Below, one piece after another: positions 36,292 through 45,321 of a stretch of DNA of 64,000 nucleotides. The notes beneath the pieces were generated by a model. The model did not search any database. It was not told the DNA's origin and saw only the letters and a program-made list of their open reading frames with translations. The position numbers and the translations under genes are program-made. The DNA comes from Nioella sediminis. Lineage in GTDB: Bacteria > Pseudomonadota > Alphaproteobacteria > Rhodobacterales > Rhodobacteraceae. Position 1 is the stretch's first letter. Each line of letters starts with the position of its first letter. The DNA lies in NCBI RefSeq assembly GCF_001879695.1, contig NZ_MNBL01000054.1, positions 18,696 through 82,695 of the forward strand, in the 5' to 3' direction.

Positions 36292-37104
36292 ATGGGTTTG
36301 ATGACGGGCAAGCGGGGTCTCATCATGGGGCTCGCCAATGACAAATCCATCGCGTGGGGCATAGCAAAGGCCTGCGCCGATCAGGGCGCCGAACTGGCCT
36401 TTTCCTATCAGGGGGAACAGTTGCTCAAGCGGGTCTCGCCCTTGGCCGCCCAGATCGGCTGCGACACGATGCTGGAATGCGACGTGACGGATGAGGCCTC
36501 GATGGATGCGCTCTTCGCCGCGCTGGAGGCCAAATGGGGCAAGCTCGATTTCGTCGTTCACGCCATCGGCTTTTCCGACAAGTCGGAACTGCGCGGCCGC
36601 TATGTGGACACGAGCGCCGGCAATTTCGCCATGACCATGAATATCTCGGTCTATTCCTTCACCTCGGTATGCCGACGCGCTGCGGCGATCATGCCCGATG
36701 GCGGGTCGCTGCTGACGCTGACCTATTACGGCGCCGAACAGGTCATGCCGCATTACAACGTCATGGGCGTGGCCAAGGCGGCGCTGGAAGCGTCGGTGAA
36801 GTACATTGCCGAGGATCTGGGCAAGGACGGCATCCGCTGCAACGCCATTTCGGCGGGCCCGATCAAGACGCTGGCAGCCTCGGGCATCGGCGATTTCCGC
36901 TATATCATGAAGTGGAACGAGTTGAACTCGCCTTTGCGCCGTAATGTGACGCAGGAAGAGGTCGGCAAGGCCGCGCTCTACCTGCTCTCCGATCTCGGCT
37001 CTGGCACGACAGGCGAGAACCTGCATGTGGATGCGGGCTATCACGTGGTCGGCATGAAGGCAATCGATGCGCCCGACATGACCCTTGAGAAGAAGGAGGG
37101 TTGA
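36292..37104 (+). CDS. fabI: Enoyl-[acyl-carrier-protein] reductase (NADH)
   Basis: A 270-residue SDR-fold enzyme that performs the last reduction of each fatty-acid elongation cycle. FabI features: [24 protein letters not shown] at the start (split glycine motif), [17 protein letters not shown], and the catalytic pair YYGAEQV then [12 protein letters not shown] (Tyr-x6-Lys). [18 protein letters not shown] is the conserved substrate-loop block. GGGGAG at 36281-36286 lies 5 bases upstream of the ATG. gpt follows 3 bases after the stop, so the two form an operon. Confidence 0.96.
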   Translation: MGLMTGKRGLIMGLANDKSIAWGIAKACADQGAELAFSYQGEQLLKRVSPLAAQIGCDTMLECDVTDEASMDALFAALEAKWGKLDFVVHAIGFSDKSELRGRYVDTSAGNFAMTMNISVYSFTSVCRRAAAIMPDGGSLLTLTYYGAEQVMPHYNVMGVAKAALEASVKYIAEDLGKDGIRCNAISAGPIKTLAASGIGDFRYIMKWNELNSPLRRNVTQEEVGKAALYLLSDLGSGTTGENLHVDAGYHVVGMKAIDAPDMTLEKKEG

Positions 37105-37107
37105 GCG

Positions 37108-37617
37108 ATGACCGGCGCACAGCTGCCCCATGAAAAGGGCTTCCACATCTCCTGGGACCAGATTCACCGAGACTCCCGCGCGCTGGCCTGGCGTCTCGAC
37201 AAGCGCGGCCCCGGCGAAGACGGGGCCTGGCGCGCTGTGGTGGCCATCACCCGCGGCGGCATGGCCCCCGCGATGATCATTGCGCGCGAGCTGGACATCC
37301 GCACGGTCGATACAATTTCAATCAAATCCTACAATCACCAGACGCAGTCCGAACCGGTCGTGTTGAGCAAACCCGATGCGGAGCTGATGGGCGATGGCGA
37401 GGGCGTTCTCGTGATCGACGATCTGGTCGATAGCGGCAAGACGCTGGAAGTGGTGCGCGCGATGTATCCCAAGGCGCATTTTGCGACGGTCTATGCCAAG
37501 CCCAAGGGTGAACCGATGGTCGATACCTTCATCACAGGGGTCAGCCAGGACACCTGGATTTTCTTCCCCTGGGATATGGCCCTGCAATACGTGGAACCCT
37601 ATCGCGGCACAGACTGA
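37108..37617 (+). CDS. gpt: Xanthine-guanine phosphoribosyltransferase
   Basis: A 169-residue type I phosphoribosyltransferase for purine salvage, converting xanthine, guanine and to a lesser extent hypoxanthine to nucleotides. The PRPP-binding motif is [13 protein letters not shown] (about residues 106-118), preceded by [14 protein letters not shown], and [10 protein letters not shown] is a typical family strand. Its stop codon lies inside the first of three tandem hairpins. It lies 3 bases after fabI. Length and motifs match XGPRT. Confidence 0.94.
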   Translation: MTGAQLPHEKGFHISWDQIHRDSRALAWRLDKRGPGEDGAWRAVVAITRGGMAPAMIIARELDIRTVDTISIKSYNHQTQSEPVVLSKPDAELMGDGEGVLVIDDLVDSGKTLEVVRAMYPKAHFATVYAKPKGEPMVDTFITGVSQDTWIFFPWDMALQYVEPYRGTD

Positions 37618-37708
37618 AGAATTTTCCCGAAAATTCTTCGACTTAGACTGCATAAAAATCTTCCAGAAGATTTTTCAGGCTGCTGAAAACCTTTCCTGAA
37701 AGGTTTTC
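37616..37708. repeat. Three tandem hairpins between convergent gpt and aroB
   Basis: Three AT-rich hairpins follow in 93 bp: GAAGAATTTT/AAAATTCTTC (37616-37639, loop CCCG), AAAAATCTT/AAGATTTTT (37654-37675, loop CCAG) and GAAAACCTTT/AAAGGTTTTC (37685-37708, loop CCTG). Stems are 9-10 bp, all with 4-base loops beginning CC. The first overlaps the gpt stop codon and the last abuts the aroB stop. Each arm ends in A/T runs, so they can act as bidirectional terminators. Confidence 0.75.
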
Positions 37709-38826
37709 TATGCACGTGCGATCAACGCCTCTGACAACAGTTCGCGCACCGCATCCCTGGGGACATCTGCCGTCACGAAGGCCTCGCCGATCTGCCGTGC
37801 GAGGATGAAGCGCAACTGACCGTCCACGACCTTTTTATCCTGTCCCATCAGCTCCAGCAGCGCCTCCGCATCGGGCAGATCGCCGGGAATGTCTGCCAGA
37901 TCCTTTTTCATTCCCATGGCCGCCAGATGCTCCCGCACGCGGCTTGGCTCTTCCTGGCTGACCAGCCCGAGCCGAGAGGACAGTTCAAAGGCCAAGGCGC
38001 AGCCAATGGCCACGCCCTCCCCGTGCAACAGCCGGTCGGAATAGCCCGTGGCCGCCTCCAGCGCGTGGCAGAACGTGTGGCCGAGATTGAGCAGCGCGCG
38101 GTCCCCCTGCTCCGTCTCGTCCCGTTCCACGATATCGGCCTTCATCTGGACAGAACGGCGCACCGCCTCCAGCCGCAAATCATCCTCGCCTGCCGCCATC
38201 GCGGGGCCATGCCGTTCCAGCCACTCAAAGAAACCGGCATCCCCGAGCAGCCCGTATTTCTGCACCTCGCCATAGCCCGCCAGGAAGTCGCGCGGGGTCA
38301 GCGTCCCCAGAACCGAGATATCGGCCAGAACCAGCGAGGGCTGATGAAAGGCCCCAATGAGGTTCTTGCCATGTGCCGAATTGATCCCTGTCTTGCCGCC
38401 CACAGAACTGTCCACCTGCGCCAGCAGGCTCGTCGGGATCTGCACGAAGCGAACCCCGCGCCGCAGAACGGCGGCGGCAAACCCTGCAAGGTCTCCTATG
38501 ACGCCGCCCCCGAAGGCCACCACGATATCCTTGCGCTCAACCCGCTCTGCCAGCAGCCATTCCACCGTGCGGGTAAATTCCGGCCAGCCCTTGGTGGCCT
38601 CTCCGGGGGGCAGCACCAGCGCCTCCATCCCGATACCCTCAGCCGCAAGCCCGGTGCGAAGCGTCTCCAGATGAAGGCCCGCCACGCGCTCCTCCGTCAC
38701 CACAAATACACGCGGGCGGTTCAGCAATGGCGCAATCTCGGCCCCCGCGCGGGCCAGCAGGCCCGGCCCGATGCGGACATCATAGGCCCTCTCGCCAAGC
38801 GGCACGTGAACGGTGGCAAGGGTCAT
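37708..38826 (-). CDS. aroB: 3-dehydroquinate synthase
   Basis: A 372-residue NAD- and metal-dependent enzyme, second in the shikimate pathway. Motifs: VVAFGGGVIGDLAGFAAA (NAD/metal site), RGVRFVQIPTSLLAQVDSSVG, GGKTGINSAHGKNLIGAFHQP and LLNLGHTFCHALEAATGY, with HGEGVAIG following. It starts with an ATGA overlap with the aroK stop (38823-38826), so the two form the standard aroK-aroB pair. The stop codon lies at the edge of a tandem hairpin array. Confidence 0.97.
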   Translation of the reverse strand: MTLATVHVPLGERAYDVRIGPGLLARAGAEIAPLLNRPRVFVVTEERVAGLHLETLRTGLAAEGIGMEALVLPPGEATKGWPEFTRTVEWLLAERVERKDIVVAFGGGVIGDLAGFAAAVLRRGVRFVQIPTSLLAQVDSSVGGKTGINSAHGKNLIGAFHQPSLVLADISVLGTLTPRDFLAGYGEVQKYGLLGDAGFFEWLERHGPAMAAGEDDLRLEAVRRSVQMKADIVERDETEQGDRALLNLGHTFCHALEAATGYSDRLLHGEGVAIGCALAFELSSRLGLVSQEEPSRVREHLAAMGMKKDLADIPGDLPDAEALLELMGQDKKVVDGQLRFILARQIGEAFVTADVPRDAVRELLSEALIARA

Positions 38827-39389
38827 GTCCGGGTCTCCAAGATACCCGCCTCCGTCAGTGTCTTGAGCACCGAGGCGGTGGTCTGTTCAATCGACCACTC
38901 CGGTCGCGTCTCAACAGTGAACTCGGCCTGTTCATAAGCCGGGGTGCGCGCCTCCAGCAACTGGGCCAATGTCGCACGGGGGTTCGCGGTGCGCAGCAGG
39001 GGCCGGGTGCTTTTGTGTTTCACGCGGGTCCACAGCAGGTCGAGATCGGCTTTCAACCAAACCACGGCGGCCCTTTCGGCCATAAAGGCGCGGTTTTCCG
39101 GCGACAGCCAAGCGCCGCCGCCTGTCGATAGCACGCAAGGCGGCCCGTCCAGCAGTCGCGCGATCACCTGGCTTTCCTTATCGCGGAAGAACGGCTCGCC
39201 GTAGCGGTCGAAAATCTCGGCAATCGTCAGCTTCGACGCCGCCTCGATCTCCGCATCCGAATCCTCGAAGGGAACCCCCAAATGCGCCGACAAAGCCTTG
39301 CCGATGGCGGTCTTTCCGGCCCCCATCATGCCAACCAGCACCACCGTCCGGGTCAGTTTCGCCTGATTATCTGGCGTGGTTTCGCCCAT
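38823..39389 (-). CDS. aroK: Shikimate kinase
   Basis: A 188-residue P-loop kinase phosphorylating shikimate at the 3-hydroxyl. Walker A is VGMMGAGKTAIG; the shikimate site has DSDAEIEAASK, IAEIFDRYGEPFFRDKE and VLSTGGGAW, and the lid has STRPLL. The start at 39389 (MGETTPDN) follows a GA-rich region (GGGGGA and GAAG); a longer frame to 39512 would add 41 unsupported residues and overlap the small divergent gene at 39493. It is coupled to aroB. Confidence 0.96.
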   Translation of the reverse strand: MGETTPDNQAKLTRTVVLVGMMGAGKTAIGKALSAHLGVPFEDSDAEIEAASKLTIAEIFDRYGEPFFRDKESQVIARLLDGPPCVLSTGGGAWLSPENRAFMAERAAVVWLKADLDLLWTRVKHKSTRPLLRTANPRATLAQLLEARTPAYEQAEFTVETRPEWSIEQTTASVLKTLTEAGILETRT

Positions 39390-39492
39390 CTTCAAAAAAA
39401 TCGTCCCCCTACTGGCGAAATTCCCTCGCAAGTGGCTTATAATGAAAAGATAGCGGCGGCAAACGCCGAAAATACCGGCAGGCTGGGGTCTC

Positions 39493-39630
39493 ATGATTGG
39501 GCGCATTTTCAAGGTTTTCTTTTTTCTCGCGCTGCTCGGGGTGATCGGGCTCGTGGGTTATGCCTATTCCGGGTTGATGCAGCCTCAGACGCGCGAAATC
39601 ACACGGCCGGTGGATCTGGATGTGGACTAG
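39493..39630 (+). CDS. Small single-pass membrane protein (45 residues), unknown function
   Basis: A short gene divergent from aroK. It encodes MIGRIFKVFFFLALLGVIGL, then VGYAYSGLMQPQ and a polar tail TREITRPVDLDVD, giving one N-terminal membrane helix (residues about 5-27) and a short periplasmic or cytoplasmic tail. Its last 11 bases overlap the start of the following gene in another frame (ATG at 39620), a tight operon arrangement. Third-codon bias is like its neighbours. I cannot assign a family. A role with the secreted protein downstream is likely from the overlap alone. Confidence 0.75.
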   Translation: MIGRIFKVFFFLALLGVIGLVGYAYSGLMQPQTREITRPVDLDVD

Positions 39631-41125
39631 GGCGGCGCTGATCGCGGCGGCATTGGCAGGCCCGGCCGCCGCACAGGAGGCGGTGGAGCAAACCGCCCCG
39701 CCGGAATGGCTGTCGGAAACGCTGCTCAGCCCGCATGGCAACATCGCCACATCCGCGACACCGGCAGAAATCACAGTCATGCCGATTGGCGCGGTCAATC
39801 TCGATGCGGTCGGGCTGCTTTCTCCGAATCAGACCGGGTTGCCAGCAGACCTCTGGGCCGGGTCCGAGTCCGCGACACTGGCCAACCTCTTCCGCGCGCA
39901 GACCGATCTGGCGCTGCCCTCGATCCAGCGCTTCACCACCATGCTGGCCCTGGCCGAACTGAACCCGCCCCCCGACAGCACGGCCGAGGCAGAGCTGTTT
40001 CTCGCCCGTCTCGACATGCTGCTGTCACGGGGCGCCATCGACGCCGCCCGCGCGATGATGGAGCGCGCGGGACCAAGCGCGCCGCAGGTTTTCCGCCGCT
40101 GGTTCGACGTGACCCTGCTGACCGACCAGCCCGATCGCGCCTGCGCCACCATGCGTGCCAACCCCGATATCGCGCCGTCCTTTCCGGCGCGCATTTTTTG
40201 CCTTGCCCGCAATGGCGACTGGTCCGCCGCGGCGCTGACCCTTGGCACCGGCGAGGCACTCGGCTTTATCGACGAGGCCGAGGGCGAATTGATCGCCCGT
40301 TTCCTCGACCCGGAGCTCTTCGAAGGCGAGCCTCCCCTGCCGCTCGATCTCTCACCCTCGCCCCTGCATTACGTGATGCGGGTGGCCATCGGCGAACGCC
40401 CCGGTGCCGGTCAACTCCCCCTGCCCTTTGCCCATGCGGACATGGCCGACGTGGCCGGCTGGCGAGCGCAGCTTGACGCCGCTGAACGGCTGGCCCGGGC
40501 GGGGGCGATCACCCCCGATCAATGGCAGCTGATCGCCACCAGCCGCGTGCCGTCGGCCTCTGGCGGGGTCTGGGACCGGATCGACGCCTTGCAGGAATTC
40601 GACGTGGCCCTTCTGGCGCAAGATCCCGCCTTGGTGGCCGAAACGCTACCCGATGCCTGGGCGGCCATGCAGGAGGCGCATCTGGAAGTGCCCTTTGCCG
40701 AGCTTTATGCCCAAAGGCTGCTACGTCTGCCCCTGACCGGCGACCCCGCGATGCTGGCCCGCCGGGTGGCGCTATTGTCGGGCGAATATGAATCCGTCGC
40801 GCAGCTTGCCGTGCCGCAGTCTCCCGAGGAACGGTTCCTCTTTGCCGTGGCGCGCGGCCAGACCGCCCCGCCTGCGCCGGCAGGCGGCCTGCCCCGCGCC
40901 ATCGCAGCTGTCTTTTCCACGACCGCCATGCCGGACCGCTACGCGCGGCTCTATTCTGAGGGCCGGATCGGCGAGGCCATGCTGCGTGCCGCGCTGGTGC
41001 TTGGAGACGGGTCGGGCGATTTCGACGACATGCAGGATGCCCTGTCACTGTTCCGGGCCCTGGGATTGGAAACCGTGGCTAGGCGCACGGCGCTTGAATT
41101 GCTGATCCTGGAACGTCGGGGATGA
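39620..41125 (+). CDS. Large secreted protein of unknown function (helical-repeat type)
   Basis: A 501-residue protein with a signal peptide (MWTRAALIAAALAGPAAAQE). The mature part is Ala/Leu-rich and mainly helical, with repeated ~30-40-residue units such as AELFLARLDMLLSRGAIDAAR and ARTALELL-like segments that suggest TPR- or Sel1-like stacked helices; no catalytic motif is seen. It is preceded by an overlapping 45-residue membrane protein and followed by an ATGA overlap with xerD, so all three are co-transcribed. It lies in the conserved aroKB-xerD neighbourhood of alphaproteobacteria. Localisation is probably periplasmic; no function is proposed. Confidence 0.75.
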   Translation: MWTRAALIAAALAGPAAAQEAVEQTAPPEWLSETLLSPHGNIATSATPAEITVMPIGAVNLDAVGLLSPNQTGLPADLWAGSESATLANLFRAQTDLALPSIQRFTTMLALAELNPPPDSTAEAELFLARLDMLLSRGAIDAARAMMERAGPSAPQVFRRWFDVTLLTDQPDRACATMRANPDIAPSFPARIFCLARNGDWSAAALTLGTGEALGFIDEAEGELIARFLDPELFEGEPPLPLDLSPSPLHYVMRVAIGERPGAGQLPLPFAHADMADVAGWRAQLDAAERLARAGAITPDQWQLIATSRVPSASGGVWDRIDALQEFDVALLAQDPALVAETLPDAWAAMQEAHLEVPFAELYAQRLLRLPLTGDPAMLARRVALLSGEYESVAQLAVPQSPEERFLFAVARGQTAPPAPAGGLPRAIAAVFSTTAMPDRYARLYSEGRIGEAMLRAALVLGDGSGDFDDMQDALSLFRALGLETVARRTALELLILERRG

Positions 41126-42048
41126 CCGCCGCCTGGATTTCCCCGTTTCTGGAGGCGCAGGCGGCTGAGCTGAACGCGGCCGAAAACACCCTGCTGGCCT
41201 ATGGGCGCGACCTGAGGGATGCCTGCGACTGGCTGGCCGCGCGCGGGATTGGCTTTGACATTGCCACGCGGGCCGATCTGGAGGCCTATCTGATCGCGCT
41301 CGACGCCGAGGGACTGGCCCGATCCACCCGCGCACGGCGGCTGTCGTCGATCAAGCAGCTCTATCGCTTTGCCTATGAGGACGGGTTGCGCACCGACAAC
41401 CCGGCGCTTCAGATCAAGGGACCGGGGCGCGACAAGGCACTGCCCAAGACCCTGACGATGGAAGAAGTCGATCGCCTGCTTGCCGCCGCTGAAACCCATG
41501 GCCGCAGCGCGGGGGACCGGCTGCGCAACACCTGCCTGATGCAACTGCTTTACGCCACTGGCATGCGCGTCAGCGAGTTGGTCGGCCTGCCCGTTTCCGC
41601 TGCGCGGGGCGATCCGCAGCTGCTGCTGATCCGGGGCAAGGGCGGCAAGGAACGGATGGTGCCGCTGTCCCCCCCCGCGCGCGCGGCGCTGGCCGCGTGG
41701 CTGGTCCATCGCGATGAGGCCGAGGACATGGCGCGGATCGAAAAGGGGACCCCACCCTCCCGCTTTCTCTTTCCCTCACGTGGCAAGGCCGGGCACCTGA
41801 CGCGCGTCAGGTTCTTTACGCTTATCAAGGAGTTGGCCGTAGCGGGCGGGGTCTCTCCCGATTCTGTCACCCCTCATACGCTGCGCCATGCCTTCGCCAC
41901 CCATCTGTTGCAGAACGGGGCTGATCTGCGGGCCATCCAGACGCTTCTGGGCCATGCCGACATCGCCACGACCGAGATCTACACGCATGTGCTGGACGAA
42001 CGGCTGAAGGCGCTGGTGCTGGAAAAACACCCCTTGGCAAAATCCTGA
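41122..42048 (+). CDS. xerD: Tyrosine recombinase XerD
   Basis: A 308-residue tyrosine recombinase that, with XerC, resolves chromosome dimers at dif. The N-terminal SAM-like DNA-binding domain (about 5-95) is followed by the catalytic domain with all six key residues: Arg in ATGMRVSEL, Lys in GKGGKERMVPL, His/Arg in HTLRHAFATHLL, His in LLGHADIATTEIY and the nucleophile Tyr in IYTHV. Length and housekeeping context (aroKB side) favour XerD over a phage integrase. XerC is not in the window. Confidence 0.93.
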   Translation: MTAAWISPFLEAQAAELNAAENTLLAYGRDLRDACDWLAARGIGFDIATRADLEAYLIALDAEGLARSTRARRLSSIKQLYRFAYEDGLRTDNPALQIKGPGRDKALPKTLTMEEVDRLLAAAETHGRSAGDRLRNTCLMQLLYATGMRVSELVGLPVSAARGDPQLLLIRGKGGKERMVPLSPPARAALAAWLVHRDEAEDMARIEKGTPPSRFLFPSRGKAGHLTRVRFFTLIKELAVAGGVSPDSVTPHTLRHAFATHLLQNGADLRAIQTLLGHADIATTEIYTHVLDERLKALVLEKHPLAKS

Positions 42049-42119
42049 TTTCCCACGGGTTTCGCCCCGAACTGGCCCCATTTTGCCGCTAGACACGCTG
42101 CAAAAGGCGAAGAGCACAG

Positions 42120-43694
42120 ATGCAGGTACAGCTTTCCGATATCCGGGACACCCACTGGGACGCGATCGTGATCGGCACGGGCGTTGGCGGCGGTGTTGCG
42201 GGCCGCGCGCTGGCAGAGGCCGGGATGAAGGTGCTGTTTCTGGAGAAGGGACGCGCCGGTTTCCGGACGGAAGAAACCGCGCTGAACCTCGATATGCCCG
42301 ATCCGGTCGCCCGCGCGATCCGTGGCTTCTGGCCCGATCCGATCTCGGTCACTCTTGACGGGCGCCCGCAGGAGCTTTTCGCCCCTATTGGCGCAGGCCC
42401 CGGCGGCTCTTCGGTCTTCTATGCGGCCACGCTGGAACGTCCCGAACCACATGATCTGGACGACCTGCCAGACCGTCCTCACCCCACCGGCGGCTGGCCC
42501 GTGGGGTTCGCCGCCATGCGGCCATGGTTCGACGCCGCCCAAACCATGTTCCACATTCATGGGGAGCCCGACCCGCTATCCTCTGTGCCAAGCCCCGCCG
42601 TTGCCGCCCCCCACCCGAGCGCCCCCGGCGATGCGATGATCATGGACCGGCTGCGCGGCAATGGCCTGCACCCGTACCGGCTGCACACGGCGGTCAAGCG
42701 GCTGGACGGGTGCCGTGACTGCCTTGGCCACAAATGCCCCCGCGCCTGCAAGATGGATGGGCGCTCTGCGGGGCTGGAACCGGCATTGGTGACCGGACAG
42801 GCCGTGCTGCTGACGGGGTGTGCGGTGACACGGTTTGTTCGAAACGCCGACAATTCGGTAAGCGTCGAAGCGTGCCTTGATGGACAGGTTGAATCGCTCA
42901 ATGCCCGCCATATCGTGCTGGCTGCGGGGGCCCTGTCGTCGCCGCGCCTGTTGCTTGCGTCACGCTCGGAGCGGGACCCTAAGGGACTGGGAAACAGCGC
43001 CGACCTGGTCGGACGCAATCTGATGTTCCACCTGAATGAAATCTTCGCGCTCTGGCCCGGTAAATCTGCGGGTTTCGCAGGGCCATCCAAGTCCGTGGGC
43101 TTCCGCGATCACTATTTTGCCGAGGGCCAGCGGCTTGGCATGGTGCAGGCCATGGGCATCGACGTGGGCTATGGCGAGATCGTGCATCATCTGCGCGGGC
43201 GCGTCGCCCGATCTTGGCTGCGGCATATGCCCGGCGCGATGGACCTGACACGCATTCCAGCTGCGATCGGGGCCAAGGTTATGGGCACCGCCAAGGTCTT
43301 CGTCGGCCTGCTGGAGGATCTACCCTATGCCGAAAATCGTGTGGTTCTGGATGCAGGCAATCCCGGCCGGATCACGCTGGAATATCGCGTGTCGGAGGAA
43401 CTTCTGGCGCGGCGCAAGCTGTTCCGGCGGCTGATCCGAAACTCATTCAAAGGCACCCGCACCGCCTTTCTAACACATGAGCCGGAACCGAATTTTGGAC
43501 ATCCCTGCGGGACGTTACGGATGGGCGTTGATGTTGGTGAATCGGTGGTAAACGCCGAGTGCCGCGTCCATGATGTGCCCAATCTCTGGGTCACAGATGC
43601 CTCGGTCTTCCCGACATCCATGGGCGTCAACCCAAGCCTGACCATCGCCGCGAATGCGCTGCGCGTGGCCGACAGGATAAAGGACAGCAAATGA
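42120..43694 (+). CDS. GMC family FAD oxidoreductase
   Basis: A 524-residue flavoprotein. The N-terminal FAD site is AIVIGTGVGGGVAGRALAEAG (residues about 16-36), followed by an E at the end of VLFLEKG. A GPGGSSVFYAATLERP segment is the second GMC block. The C-terminal region has FGHPCGTLRMG with the catalytic His and a GVNPSLTIAANALRVAD segment, the N-P-x2-T pattern with the second active-site residue. A cysteine cluster CRDCLGHKCPRACK (about 199-212) may bind a metal or form disulfides. It is followed by an SDR with an ATGA overlap, and the pair probably acts in sequence on one alcohol or sugar carbon. Substrate unknown. Confidence 0.88.
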   Translation: MQVQLSDIRDTHWDAIVIGTGVGGGVAGRALAEAGMKVLFLEKGRAGFRTEETALNLDMPDPVARAIRGFWPDPISVTLDGRPQELFAPIGAGPGGSSVFYAATLERPEPHDLDDLPDRPHPTGGWPVGFAAMRPWFDAAQTMFHIHGEPDPLSSVPSPAVAAPHPSAPGDAMIMDRLRGNGLHPYRLHTAVKRLDGCRDCLGHKCPRACKMDGRSAGLEPALVTGQAVLLTGCAVTRFVRNADNSVSVEACLDGQVESLNARHIVLAAGALSSPRLLLASRSERDPKGLGNSADLVGRNLMFHLNEIFALWPGKSAGFAGPSKSVGFRDHYFAEGQRLGMVQAMGIDVGYGEIVHHLRGRVARSWLRHMPGAMDLTRIPAAIGAKVMGTAKVFVGLLEDLPYAENRVVLDAGNPGRITLEYRVSEELLARRKLFRRLIRNSFKGTRTAFLTHEPEPNFGHPCGTLRMGVDVGESVVNAECRVHDVPNLWVTDASVFPTSMGVNPSLTIAANALRVADRIKDSK

Positions 43695-44452
43695 CCGATC
43701 TGACCGAAGGCATTGCGGTAGTGACAGGGGCTGGCGGCGGGCTTGGCCGGGCGCTGGCGGTGGAGCTTTCGCAACACATGACAGTGGTTGGCCTTGGCCG
43801 CGACGCGACCGCGTTGGAGGGCACCGCGCAATTGTCCTCTGAGGGCAGGTTTCACGGCATCGAAGCGGATGTATCCTGCTTCAACTCCACCTCGCAGGCA
43901 TTTGAAAAAACGAGAATACATGGGGCCATAACGCTTCTTATCAACAACGCGGCCCAATACCCGCGCCGGGACTTCACCGAGGAAACCGCCGAGAGCTTCA
44001 TGGAGGTTGTCGCCACAAACCTGGGTGGCACCGTCGCCTGCACCCGAGCAGCACTGAACGACATGCTGGACACTGGATTTGGCCGCATAATGAACGTGGC
44101 GACCTTCGCCGATATCGCGCCGCTGCCTGCCTCCTCCGCCTATTCGGTGTCGAAGGGGGCCGCACGGATCTTCACCCGCGCGCTCATCGCCGATATCGGC
44201 GACCGTTTTCCGGGGATCGTGGTCAATGACTGGATGCCGGGCATGCTGGCCACGAAGATGGGCATTCCCGACGGGCTGGAACCGGAACAGGCGGCGAAAT
44301 GGGGGGCGCAACTGGCGCTGTGGCATGATCCCAGCCTGACCGGCACCACATGGGAGATGGACCGCGAAATCCCGCCGCCGCGATCCCTGAAACGCCGCAT
44401 CGCCGACCGGGTTCTCATGAAACCCCGCGTTGCCGCGCGCCGTTTGGGTTAA
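43691..44452 (+). CDS. SDR family NAD(P)-dependent oxidoreductase
   Basis: A 253-residue short-chain dehydrogenase. The nucleotide motif is VVTGAGGGLGRALAVEL (TGxxxGxG), the NNAA motif is LLINNAAQYP, and the catalytic Ser-Tyr-Lys is in SSAYSVSKGAARIF (Y-x3-K). It is coupled to the GMC gene by an ATGA overlap, and its stop codon overlaps that of the convergent WecG-type gene. An oxidase followed by a reductase could epimerise a sugar hydroxyl, as in the DprE1/DprE2 pair, although the proteins belong to different families. Substrate unknown. Confidence 0.88.
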   Translation: MTDLTEGIAVVTGAGGGLGRALAVELSQHMTVVGLGRDATALEGTAQLSSEGRFHGIEADVSCFNSTSQAFEKTRIHGAITLLINNAAQYPRRDFTEETAESFMEVVATNLGGTVACTRAALNDMLDTGFGRIMNVATFADIAPLPASSAYSVSKGAARIFTRALIADIGDRFPGIVVNDWMPGMLATKMGIPDGLEPEQAAKWGAQLALWHDPSLTGTTWEMDREIPPPRSLKRRIADRVLMKPRVAARRLG

Positions 44453-45195
44453 CGCATCCGCCAGGACCGCCACAGATGCCCCGGCAGGTCGCGGAACGCC
44501 GCGCCATAGCGGGCCGCCATCCGGCGCGGGCTGCCAAGCAATCGCCACAGCCATTCCAGCGCCAACCGCCGCACCCATGCAGGCGCGCGGGTTTGCTGGC
44601 CCGACAGAAAATCCAGCCCCGCCCCGATGGAGGCAAAGCCGATCTCCGGCGCGATCTGACGGCCTCGGGCAGCGAGGATTTCCTGCTTGGGGGCGCCAAG
44701 TGCCAGAAAACACAGGCGAACGCCCACCTCACTCAATCCGCGCAATATCTCATCCGCCGCCGGGCCAGCAGGATCGAACCCCATCGGCGGGGCCACCTTT
44801 GCCACGACCCGCAGCCCCGGCACCTGCGCCTCCAAAGCCTTTGCCGCCCCCGCGAGGCTTTCATCCGTGCTGCCCACCAGCCCGAGCGGCACGTCCATCT
44901 CGGCAGCGATCCGGCAGATCGGCAGGATCATGTCCGACCCCGGCAACAGCGCCACCGGCTGCCCCGCAAGGCGCGAACACCAGACGATCGGATTGCCATC
45001 GGCGGTGACCAGATCCTGCGCGTCATACGCGGCGCGAAACGGCCCCGGATGGCGCAGCTTGGTCAGGTGATCGAGGTTCAGCGTCGCCAGCGCAAAGCCC
45101 TCACCCACCGCAAACCGGGTTCTCAATTCACGCTCCAGCGCGGGCCAGCCGTCGATAGTGACGGTCACGTCGTGATCACCAGCCCGGAATTTCAT
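44449..45195 (-). CDS. WecG/TagA/CpsF family glycosyltransferase
   Basis: A 248-residue GT26 glycosyltransferase. Typical members transfer N-acetylmannosaminuronic acid, N-acetylmannosamine or glucose to undecaprenyl-linked sugars in enterobacterial common antigen, teichoic acid or exopolysaccharide synthesis. Conserved blocks are LATLNLDHLTKL, LVTADGNPIVW (the A-D-G motif) and CFLALGAPKQEILAA (the GxPKQE motif), followed by a GAGLDFLSG turn. The start at 45195 (MKFRAGDHD) has GAGGG 6 bases upstream. It is divergent from the Gfo/Idh gene and convergent with the SDR. A lipid-linked acceptor is likely for this family. The sugar is not determined. Confidence 0.9.
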   Translation of the reverse strand: MKFRAGDHDVTVTIDGWPALERELRTRFAVGEGFALATLNLDHLTKLRHPGPFRAAYDAQDLVTADGNPIVWCSRLAGQPVALLPGSDMILPICRIAAEMDVPLGLVGSTDESLAGAAKALEAQVPGLRVVAKVAPPMGFDPAGPAADEILRGLSEVGVRLCFLALGAPKQEILAARGRQIAPEIGFASIGAGLDFLSGQQTRAPAWVRRLALEWLWRLLGSPRRMAARYGAAFRDLPGHLWRSWRMR

Positions 45196-45321
45196 CGCTG
45201 CCCTCTGCCTTTGCACCACTTTGCCCGAAACGCCGCTTGCACAAAAGAGCACCCGGCAGGACAAACTGTTGCCATGCTTTTGAGGTCAAAGTGACGTCAA
45301 GACAAGAAGAAGAGCAGGCAC

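Noticed and set aside
41122..42048. Tyrosine recombinase as a sign of a prophage or integrative element
   Set aside because: Length, motifs and the aroKB context fit housekeeping XerD. No phage genes, direct repeats or attachment sites were seen, also not at tRNA-Pro.
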